From NCBI GenBank assembly GCA_964500205.1, contig CAZCNS010000007.1, forward strand, positions 62,001 through 126,000: a stretch of 64,000 nt of DNA, read 5' to 3'. The position numbers and the translations under genes are program-made. The notes under the pieces are model-generated. The model worked only from the letters and a program-made list of their open reading frames with translations. It was not told the origin of the DNA and searched no databases. Positions 11,001 through 23,000 of the stretch are shown piece after piece; within the stretch, counting starts at the first letter, position 1; every line of letters begins with the position of its first letter. Source of the DNA: UBA10329 sp964500205. GTDB taxonomy: Bacteria > Bacteroidota > Bacteroidia > UBA10329.

Positions 11001-14000
11001 TATGAGATATGTGACGATGGCACACCGAGCCTCTGTGCGCAGACCACAGTCACCATTCTGGTGTTGCCAGACATTGACGACCCGAACAACAACCCACCGT
11101 TCGCTGGCGATGACTTTGCGCTTACCCCACAGAATGAGCCGGTGGACGGCAATCTTCTGTTGAACGATTATGATCCGGACGGGGACAATATCATCGTGAG
11201 CACGATACCGGTGACCCCGCCTTCCAACGGTTCGGTCATCATTCAGCCGAACGGTGATTACGTCTATACTCCGAACAACGATTATTTGGGCCCAGATCAG
11301 TTCGTCTATCAGATCTGCGATGACGGAACCCCGAGCCTCTGTGCGTTTGCTACTGCCTACATCACAGTTTATCCGGGAAACAACCCGCCTGTGGCTGTGG
11401 ACGATATCAACAATACGCTGGTCAACACACCTGTGGACGGCAATGTCATAACGAACGACTTCGACCCGGATGGCGATGACCTCGTGGTTACCACTACTCC
11501 GATTACACCACCATCCAACGGAACACTCATCCTGAACCCTGACGGAAGCTACACCTATACGCCAGACAATGGTTTCACTGGTGCGGACACATTTGTATAT
11601 GAAGTATGCGACAACGGCAGCCCGCAGCTCTGCGATCAGGCTACGGTGACCATTGATGTGACCGAGGTGACTTTGAGCAATGACCCGCCTGTCGCCAACC
11701 CTGACTTCTATGTAACGAATATCAATGTGTCAGTGCCTGGCAACATCGTGAACAACGACAGTGATCCTGACGGTGATGACCTGATCGTCAACACTACTAC
11801 CGTCACACCCCCAGCGAACGGTAACGTGACCATCAGCCCGACCGGGGACATCCTTTACACTCCGAACCCTGGGTTCATCGGAACGGACATTTTCGTTTAT
11901 GAGGTGTGTGACGATGCCACTCCGAGCCTCTGCGCTCAGACCACGGTGACCATTGTGGTGCTGGACGATTACAACGGGCCTGACAACGACCCGCCATTCG
12001 CTGGGGATGATTTCGCATTCACTCCGAAGAACGAGCCAGTGGACGGCAACCTGCTCCCGAACGACTATGACCCGAATGGTGACAATATCATCCTCAATGT
12101 GAATCCGGTCAATGGACCGAGCAACGGGTCTGTGAGCATCAGCCCTGATGGTTCATTCACCTACACTCCGAACAACGACTACGTTGGTCCTGACCAGTTC
12201 GTGTACGAGATCTGTGACAATGGAATTCCGAGCCTCTGTGCTCAGGCCACTGCCTACATCACGGTCTATCCGTTCAACAATCCGCCTGTTGCGGCCGATG
12301 ACATCAACAATACGCTGGTGAATACACCCGTGCCCGGCAATGTGCTGACCAACGACTTCGACCCAGATGGCGATGACCTCGTGGTGACCTCTACACCGGT
12401 AACTCCACCGACCAACGGTACCATCACACTGAACCCTGACGGCAGCTACACCTACACTCCCGATACTGATTTCACAGGCGAGGACACGTTCGTTTATGAA
12501 GTATGCGACAACGGTGACCCGCAGCTCTGCGATCAGGCCACGGTGACTATCACAGTTGTGGAGATCACCACCGACAACGACCCGCCTGTGGCGAATCCTG
12601 ATTTCTATGTCACGCAGGTTAACATTCCTGCTGATGGCAACATCACGGACAACGATGCTGACCCTGACGGGGATGACATCATCTTGAACACAACTCCGAT
12701 CAGCAATCCTTCGAACGGTTCGGTGACGGTGAATGCCAATGGTAATATCATCTACACCCCGAACCCCGGTTTCGTTGGAACAGATGTGTTCACCTACGAG
12801 ATCTGTGACGATGGCGTACCGAGCCTGTGCGACCAGACCACAGTGACCATTGTGGTGCTTCCGGACTATAACGGTTCTGACAACGACCCGCCATTTGCCG
12901 GTGATGATGCAGCGTTCACACCGGTTAACATCCCTGTCTCAGGCGACCATCTGGTGAACGACTTCGACCCGAACGGTGACAATATCACCATCAGCACCAC
13001 GCCCGTCAGTGGGCCGAGCAATGGAACAGTGGTCATCAACCCGAACGGAACGTACACTTACACTCCGAACACCGACTACATCGGTCCCGATCAGTTTGTG
13101 TATGAGATATGTGACGATGGCACACCGAGCCTCTGTGCGCAGGCCACGACCTACATCACGGTATATCCTGGCCCGACCCTGACCTGGACGGTGACTCAGC
13201 CGCTGTGTAACGGTCAGAGTACAGGTGCCATCGACCTGACAGTGGAGAATGCCACATTGCCCATCAGCTATGTATGGAGCAATGGAGCGACAACTCAGGA
13301 TATCAGCGGCATCCCTGCGGGCACTTATGGTATCATTGTGGAAGATGCGCTCGGAAGCACTGTGCAGGCAAGCATCATTGTCACGCAGCCAACTGCGCTG
13401 GTAGTGACCGTAAGTGTGTCTGACGAGACTGTGGTCAACGCATGCAACGGAACCGCCACGGCCAACCCTGTGGGTGGAACCTCCCCGTATACATATCTGT
13501 GGGACGACCCATCGGCTCAGACCTTGCAGACCGCAACTGGACTGTGTGTGGGCATTGTGCAGGTGACCGTGACTGATGCGAATGGTTGTGCGGTTACAAC
13601 CAGCAACGTGATCAACCCGCCTTCATGCGACCTCGATGTGGTGACGAGCGGGACGCCTGTGAGCTGCAACGGTGGCACCAACGGAACACTTCTTGCAACC
13701 CCGATCACAGTTCAGAACAACACACCGTTCAACTATCTATGGAGCAACGGTGTTACAACACAGTCGCAGACAGGAGTGGTATCAGGCCCATACTCGGTCA
13801 CCATCACTGATGCCATAGGATGCCAGGCATCGAACTCTTTTGTGGTTACACAGCCGACCGCGCTGGCACTCTCCACAACAACCGTAGATGAGCAGACCTT
13901 TGGAGGATGTGACGGTTCTGCCACAGTGAACCCATCAGGTGGAACATCGCCTTACACCTTCTTGTGGACAGGAGGGCAGACCACGCAGACCGCCATTGAC

Positions 14001-17000
14001 CTTTGCCCCGGAACCTACACTGTAACAGTGACCGATGCGAACGGCTGCACCTCTCAGCGTACGGTGACCATCAACGCATTGTCTTGTACTGGGTTTGCAG
14101 TTTCCATCAACGAAACAGACCTGAGCTGCTTCAATGCTGGCAATGGTGCCGCCACTGCGGTGGTTACTGGAGGCACTGCACCATTTGACTACCTGTGGAA
14201 CACCGGTGCTACCACGCAGGCCATTAGCAATCTGGCTGCCGGCACCTACTCAGTTACTGTAACTGACAATCTTAATTGTTCGCAGAACGTTGATGCTGTG
14301 GTAAGCCAACCTGCATTGCTTCAGGCTGCCACTGCGGTGGACAATGTCACATGCTTTGGCTTCGACAATGGTGCGATCGAGCTGACTGTTACTGGAGGTA
14401 CAACCCCGTACAGCTTCGTGTGGAGTAACGGTTCGACCGCTGAGGACCTCACGGGTCTCGGCCCGAATACGTATAACGTGGTGGTTACGGATGTCAATGG
14501 ATGTACCGTGAACTCAAGTGGAATAGTGACTGAACCGGCACAGCTTGTTGCTACAAGTGTCAACACCAACGTGACCTGTTTCGGTGGAAGCAATGGCGTC
14601 ATAAACCTTACAGTGACAGGTGGCCTTGCTCCGTATCTGTTCTCATGGGCACATGGCCCTGTCACGGAGGACGTTGGCGGTCTAACGGCCGGCAACTATT
14701 CGGTGACGATAGTGGACCAGAACGGTTGCACACTTCCGTTTGCTGCTGACATTACTGAGTCAGCGGACTTCGTGCCGACCATTTCCGCAGGTGGCCCGAC
14801 CACCTTCTGTCAAGGCGGTAGCGTTGTGTTGACTGCTACATCGGGAGCCAGCTACCTGTGGAGCAATGGCGCAACGACCCAGAGTATCACGGTCAGCACC
14901 ACGGGCAACTACAGCGTGACCGTTACCACGGCCGAAGGCTGTTCCGGTACTTCTGCCGCCACACCGGTACTTGTGAACCCGAATCCGACACCGACCGCCA
15001 CGCCTATCGGCCCGACCACCTTCTGTCAGGGAGGAACTGTACAGTTGACCACGGGCTCTTTCAGTAGCTATCTGTGGAGCAACGGAGCGACCACACAGAC
15101 CATCACTGTGAGCGCAGGTGGCAGCTATTCTGTTACCGTGACCAATGCGAATGGCTGTACAGGAACATCGAATTCGGTGAATGTGACTGTGAACCCGCTC
15201 CCGACCCCGACCATATCGGCAGGTGGTCCGACCACCTTCTGTCAAGGAGGAAGTGTTGTGTTGACCTCAACGGCAGCCTCATCTTATCTCTGGAGCACGG
15301 GTGCCACAACACAGAGCATCACTGTATCCACGGCAGGCAACTACTCAGTGACTGTTACCAATGCCAACGGCTGCTTAGGTACTTCCGCACCTGTTGCGGT
15401 AAGCATCAACCCGCTGCCTACACCTAATGTGAATGTAGGCGGGCCGACCACTTTCTGTCAGGGCGGCAATGTGGTATTGACCTCATCACCGGCAGCCTCA
15501 TACCTGTGGAGCAACAATGCCACCACACAGAGCATCACGGTGTCTGCCGCTGGCAGTTACTCTGTTACTGTGACCGATGCCAACGGCTGTCAGGCCACAT
15601 CTGCTCCGGTGAATGTCACGGTAAATCCGAACCCGACTCCGACCATCACCCCAAGTGGGCCGACAACGTTCTGTCAGGGAGGCTCTGTGACACTGACCTC
15701 ATCGCCTTCTGCAAGCTATTTGTGGAGTACCGGAGCGACCACGCAGAGCATTACTGTGAGCACTGCAGGCAGCTATTCTGTTACAGTGACCAATGCGAAT
15801 GGTTGCAGCGGATCATCGGCACCTGTGACGGTAACGGTGAACACCCCACCTACAGCAACAATTACTCCCATTGGCCCGACCACATTCTGTGAAGGTGGTA
15901 GCGTTCAGCTCATCGCATCGGCAGGTGCGTCTTACGAATGGAGCAACGGAGCAACGACTCAGGCCATCACGGTCAATGTCGGTGGCTCATACACAGTCCG
16001 TGTGTTTGATGCCAATGGCTGCTCGACCCTTTCGGCACCGGTCACTATCACAGTGAATCCGCGTCCGACAGTGACCATTGATGCGAGTGGTTTAAGTGAT
16101 ATCTGTGCTGGAGGCACAGTAACCTTGACGGCTACATCTGCTACAGCAGTGAGCTATCTCTGGAATACGGGGGCTACCTCCCAGAGCATCGTTGTAGGCA
16201 CTGCCGGCAACTACACAGTGACTGTTACGGATGCCAACGGCTGCACCCGAACTTCAACACCGAGGAGTGTTACGGTGAACCCGAACCCGTCACCGACCGT
16301 GACCGCGAGCGGTCCGACCACCTTCTGTCCCGGGGGCAGCGTGACGCTTACTGCCTCACTTGCTACTTCTTATCTGTGGAGTAATGGAGCGACCACTCAG
16401 GCTATTACAGTAAATACGGCAGGTAGCTTCTCTGTTACAGCTACGGATGACAATGGTTGTCAGGGTGCATCAGTCCCTGTTAACATCACTGTCAATAGCA
16501 ACCCGACACCGACCATTACGGCCAATGGTCCGACCACACTGTGTCAGGGTCAGAGTGTGACACTGACCGCATCTGTCGGCTCATCCTATCTCTGGAACAC
16601 TGGGGCGACTACTCAGAGTATCACGGTGAGTGCAGCTGGTAATTACTCTGTTACAGTTACAGATGTCAATGGCTGTTCCGGCACTTCGGCCCCCTTGGCC
16701 GTGGTAGTGAACCCGCGCCCAACCCCGACCATCACCGCAGGTGGCCCGACCACGTTCTGTCAGGGCGGAAGTGTTACGCTTACAGCTTCTGAATCTGTGA
16801 GTTACCTCTGGAGTACTGGAGCTGTAAGTCAGAGTATCACGGTATCAGTAAGCGGTAGTTATTGGGTTAGAGTGATTGATGCCAATGGATGTTCTGGAGA
16901 CTCTGATCCTGTCATCATCAATGTGAACCCGCTTCCTCTGCCGACCGTTACGGCCGATGGCCCGACCACGTTCTGTCAGGGTGAAAGCGTGACGTTGACC

Positions 17001-20000
17001 GCATCGTCAGCTGCATCGTACCTGTGGAGCACAGGTGAGACCACGCAGAGCATTACTGTGAGTGCAGCAGGCAATTATCAGGTTACAGTGACCGATGTCA
17101 ACGGTTGCGGGAATGCCTCGGCCTTCACTACGGTCAGTGTTCGCCCTAATCCGACTCCGACCATAACCGCAGGCGGACCGACTACTTTCTGCCAGGGTGG
17201 CAGCGTTACGCTCACGGCATCTGCAGGTGCAGCTTACCTCTGGAATACTGGTGCCACCACGCAAAGCATTACCGTGAGCACATCTGGCAACTATTCGGTA
17301 ACTGTGACCGATGTGAATGGCTGTTCTGGTGCATCCGCCCCGACTTCGGTCACTGTGAATCCGCTTCCGACCCCGACCGTGACCGCAAGTGGCCCGACCA
17401 CGTTCTGTGCAGGAGGAAGTGTGACTTTGACTGCTTCGTCTGGCGTAGAGTTCCTTTGGAGCACGGGGGCTATCACCCAGAGCATTACTGTAAGCGCTAC
17501 AGGTAACTATTCGGTTACCGTGACCAATGTGAATGGCTGCACGGCAACCTCTGCCCCGCTTGCAGTGAATGCCAACCCGAATCCGAACCCGACCATCAGC
17601 ACAAGCGGCCCGACCACTTTCTGTGAGGGTGGCAGTGTGACTTTGACCTCATCGTTTGCCCAAAACTACCTGTGGAGCACTGGTGCTACTACGCAGTCCA
17701 TTACGGTGAGTACTGTTGGCAACTATTCAGTGACCGTGACTGACGGCAACGGCTGTTCCGGCACCTCGAATCCTGTTGCGGTGAACATTAACACCAATCC
17801 TGTGCCCTCAGTGAATGTTGATGGCCCGTCCGCGTTGTGTCAGGGTCAGAGCGTGGAGCTTACCGCCTCAGCTGGGACAGCGTACCTGTGGAACACTGGT
17901 GCGATTACACAGAGTATAACAGTGAGCACTGCCGGCAGCTACACGGTGCAGGTCACCGACATCAACGGTTGCACGGGCACTTCTGACCCTGTCGAAATTA
18001 CTGTGAACCCGCTGCCTACACCGACCATCACCCCAGATGGCCCGACCACATTCTGTACTGGTGAAGATGTGACGCTGACCGCTTCCGCGGCAGCATCCTA
18101 CCTCTGGAGTACGGGAGCCACCACCCAGAGTATCACTGTGAGTGCCACTGGCATCTACTCGGTTACTGTGGCCGATGCCAACGGTTGTTCTGGGGATGCC
18201 ACGCCAGTGGCTGTGACGGTCAATGTTCCTGTGACCCCCAGCATCTCTGCTGATGGCCCTACAACTTTCTGTGATGGCGGTGATGTATTGCTCACCTCTA
18301 CTCCAGCGGTCTCTTATCTCTGGAGCACCGGAGCAACCACTCAGGCAATCACAGTCAACGTTGCAGGCAGTTATACTGTGATTACCGTGGATAATAACGG
18401 TTGTGAGGCCACCTCTGCGCCTGTTGCAGTCAACATCGACAGCAATCCCGCACCGACCGTGAGTACCAGTGGACCGACCACATTCTGCCAAGGCGGTAAT
18501 GTGACCCTAACGGCCTCTGCTGCGGATTCTTATCTGTGGAGCACAGGAGCCACCTCCCAAAGCATCACGGTGAGTGCAGCAGACAGTTACAGTGTTACCG
18601 TGACTGATATCAACGGTTGCGTTGGGGTGTCAGCTCCGGTGAATGTCTCGGTGAACCCACTTCCCACCCCGACCATTACTGCCGATGGGCCGACCACGTT
18701 CTGTGTCGGTGATGATGTAACGCTTACGGCCTCGGCAGGTTCAAGCTACCTGTGGAGTACAGGAGCGACCACGCAGAGCATTACTGTGAGTGCCACTGGC
18801 ATTTACAATGTTACCGTGACGGATGCTAATGGTTGCGCTGGTGCCGCCACTCCTGTCGCAGTTACGGTGAATCCGCTTCCGATTCCCTTGGTTACTGTGA
18901 GCGGCCCGACCACATTCTGTGAGGGCGGCAGTGTGGTATTGACCAGCCGTCCTGCCAGCAGCTATCTGTGGAGTACAGGTGAGACCACTCAATCCATAAC
19001 GGTTGATGCCAGTGGCAGTTACACGGTTACAGTAACGAATGCCAACGGATGTCAGTCTACTTCAGCTCCGATCAACGTTACTGTGAACCCGACACCGACT
19101 CCAACGGTCAATGCGGCAGGACCCTTGGAATTCTGTCAAGGTGGAAGCGTTGTTCTTGGTATAGTCGCTCCAGGTACAGTGGTCTGGAGTAATGGTGACG
19201 TTAGTGCATTGACCACCGTCACCGCCTCAGGCGATTACTGGGCTACCTACACGGATGCCAATGGTTGCACTGGCAACAGTGATACGGTCACTGTGACTGT
19301 TAATCCGCTTCCGACCCCACTGATCGAGACAGTCGGTACGCCATCGTTCTGCGTAGGCGAGACTGTTGACCTCTCAACAGGAGTGTTTGACAGCTATCTG
19401 TGGAGTAATGGAGCTACCACTCAAGGCATCAGTATCAGTGCTGTCGGTACATACACGTTCACCGTATCGGTCACGGATGCGAATGGTTGTGTGGGCACAT
19501 CTCCTTCTGTTGTGGTTGAGATCAATGCGACTCCGACCCCTACGATCAGTCCTGATGGGTTGTTGGAGATATGTGATGGCGAGAGCATCACATTGACCTC
19601 GGCTCCCGCTCAGACCTACCTCTGGAGTAATGGTGAGACCACGCAGAGCATCACGGTCACCACTGCTGGCGTGTACAATGTCTTTGCTACGGATGCAAGC
19701 AGTTGCAGTGCTATCAGTTCTGATGTTACTGTAGTCGTGAATCCGAACCCGACCCCGACCATCGTTGCAGGTGGCCCGTTGGAGTTCTGTGCTGGCGGCA
19801 GTGTGAATCTCGGTACGCAAGTGTTCGCTTCGTACGAGTGGTCCAGTGGTTCTGTGGCCCCGTCTATCAGTGTAAGTAATAGTGGAACCTTCACAGTGGC
19901 GGTGACCGATGCCAATGGATGTTCAGGTGTTTCACCTGCGGTTGACGTAACTCGCTTCTCGGTTCCTACAGTGTCGGTGACTGCCTCGGGCCCTACCGAT

Positions 20001-23000
20001 ATATGTGCTGGTGGTTCAGTTGAACTTGTGGCCACGGCAGCAGCATCTTATCTGTGGAGCAATGGTGAGACCACACAAGCCATCACGGTCAGTACGGCTG
20101 GCAGTTACACGGTTACTATAACTGACGTTAATGGATGCCAGGCAACTTCTGCACCAGTGAGTGTTACGATTAACGATCTGCCGACCCCGACTGTGTTCCC
20201 ATTCGGACCGCAGGAAATCTGTGAGGGTGAGAGCGTTACGCTTACATCGACCACCGCAGCAAGTTACCTCTGGAGCACAGGAGAAACCACGCAAAGCATC
20301 ACGGTCAATACGGCCGGTGTTTACACCCTGAATGTGGAAGACCTGAACGGTTGCACAAGTGCCAGCGTTGACATCCCTGTTACGGTGAATCCACTTCCGA
20401 CACCTGTAATTGTAGCCAATGGCCCAACTGAGTTCTGTGATGGTGGTAGTGTGTTGTTGAGCACATCACAGCCCTACGTCAGCTACGTCTGGTCAACGGG
20501 CACAGTTAACGCGAATGTGCTTGCAAGCAACAGTGGCACGTTTACCGTAACAGTGACCGATGCCAACGGCTGTGCAGGAATCTCTGCGCCTATTACCACC
20601 ACCGAATATCCTGTACCACCAGTCAGTGTGACCACTTCAGGTCCTACCGACATCTGCGAAGGCGGTACTGTTGAGCTGACTGCAAGTATGGCGTCATCAT
20701 ACCTCTGGAGTACCGGAGAGACCACGCAGAGCATCACGGTGAGCACTGAGGGAGCATATACTGTCACCATTACTGATGCCAATGGCTGTACAGCCACATC
20801 GGCCCCTGTCAATGTGACGCTGCTCGATCTTCCGACTCCGACCGTATTCCCATTCGGACCGCAGGAGATCTGCGATGGCAGTTCAGTGACCCTTACTTCG
20901 ACCACTGCTGCAAGTTATCTGTGGAGCACGGGCGAAACCACCCAAAGTATCACTGTGAGCACTGCTGGCATCTACACACTGAACGTGGAGGACCTCAACG
21001 GTTGCACCAGTGCGAGCGTAGACATTCCAGTCACCGTGAACCCGCTTCCGACCCCAGTAATAGTTGCCAATGGTCCGACCGAGTTCTGTGATGGTGGAAG
21101 TGTTCTGCTGAGCACATCTCAGCCGTACGACTCTTATTTGTGGTCAACAGGAACAGTGAACGCGAATGTGCTTGCAACCAATAGCGGCACGTTCACGGTG
21201 ACCGTGACTGATGATAACGGCTGTGTCGGCACTTCAGGACCGCTGACAGTGACGGAATTCCCTGCACCTACAGTGACCATAACGGCCAATGGCCCCACTG
21301 ACATATGTGTGGGAGGCTCGGTCGAGTTGACTTCAAGTGTTGCGGATAGCTACCTATGGAGCACGGGAGAGACCACTCATAGCATCCTGGTTGACCAAGA
21401 CGGCAGCTACACGGTGACGGTGACCGATGCCAACGGCTGTGTGGCCACGGCCACGCCAGTGAGCGTGACGCTGCTCACCCTTCCTACCCCCACAGTGTTT
21501 CCATTTGGTCCACAGGAGATATGCGAAGGTGGCAGCGTGACGCTGACATCGACAACCGCAAGCAGCTATCTGTGGAGCACCGGTGAGACCACACAGAGCA
21601 TTGATGTGACAACAGGAGGTATTTACACCCTTACCGTGCAAGACCTTAACGGCTGCACCAGCGCGAGCGTGGACATCCCTGTCACGGTCAATCCGCTCCC
21701 TGTCCCTGTCATCGAGGCTAACGGTCCGACTGAGTTCTGTGCAGGAAACACAGTGACGCTGAGTACCACTGAGCCGTTCAACGGTTATGTGTGGAGCACA
21801 GGCACGGTGAGCCCGAGCATCGATGTGAACAGCAGCGGCACGTTCACGGTGACGGTGACCGATGCCAATGGCTGTCAGGGCACGTCCGATGCGGTGACGG
21901 TGACCAGGTACGACAACCCTCCGGTTACGGTGACAACGAGCGGCAGCCCGAATCTTTGCGAGGGTGGCAGTGTGGAACTCACCGCCAGCGCAGCGGACAG
22001 CTATCTGTGGAGCAATGGCCAGACATCGCAGAGCATTACTGTTGATGCTGCTGGAAGCTACACCGTGACAATCACCGATGCCAACGGATGTCAGAATACA
22101 TCGGCTGCGGTGAACGTGACCATCCTCACTCCTCCGACTCCCACGTTGTTCCCATTCGGCCCGCAATTCATCTGTGAAGGTCAGGCCATTACGCTCACTT
22201 CAACGACAGCAAGCAGCTATCTGTGGAGCACTGGCGAGACCACCCAGAGTATCACTGTGACTCAGGCTGGCGATTACAGCGTCACTGTGACCGATGCCAA
22301 CGGTTGTGAGGGTGTTACTGGAACGGTACCTGTGACGGTGAACCCACTGCCCCAGCCGACAGTTGTCGCCAACGGAGCGATCGAGTTCTGTCAGGGCGGC
22401 AATGTGCAGCTCACTACTCAGAATTTCGTGGGCTACCAGTGGAGCAGTGGTGCCGCGCAGCAGAGCACCATTGTGACGCAGCCGGGCGATTACTTCGTTA
22501 CCGTGATCGACAACAACGGCTGTGTTGGTGTGAGCGATCCACTCACCATCACGGTGAACCCACCGCCCACCATCACCATCAATGCAGATAGCCCGACCGA
22601 GTTCTGCGATGGCGGCAGTGTGACTCTCACAGCTACCGAAGGCCAGAGCTACAGCTGGAGCAACGGCCAGGTGGGCCAGAGCATCACGGTGTTCACGTCA
22701 GGTACCTACATTGTGAGTGTGACCGATGCCAACGGCTGCGTGGGGCAGTCGGTGCCGGTGACCATCTCGGTGTATCCGCTTCCGAACCCGAACATCACGG
22801 CCAGCGGCCCGACCGAGTTCTGCAGCAGCGACTCGGTGCAGTTGACCAGCAGCCCTGCTGCGAATTATCTGTGGAGTACAGGTGCTACAACGCAGAGCAT
22901 CTCTGTGACTGAGGCTGGCAATTACTTCGTGACCCTGACCAACGGGTTCGGCTGTGAGGCCACATCATCGTCCATCAACGTAACAGTGAATAACGGTCCG

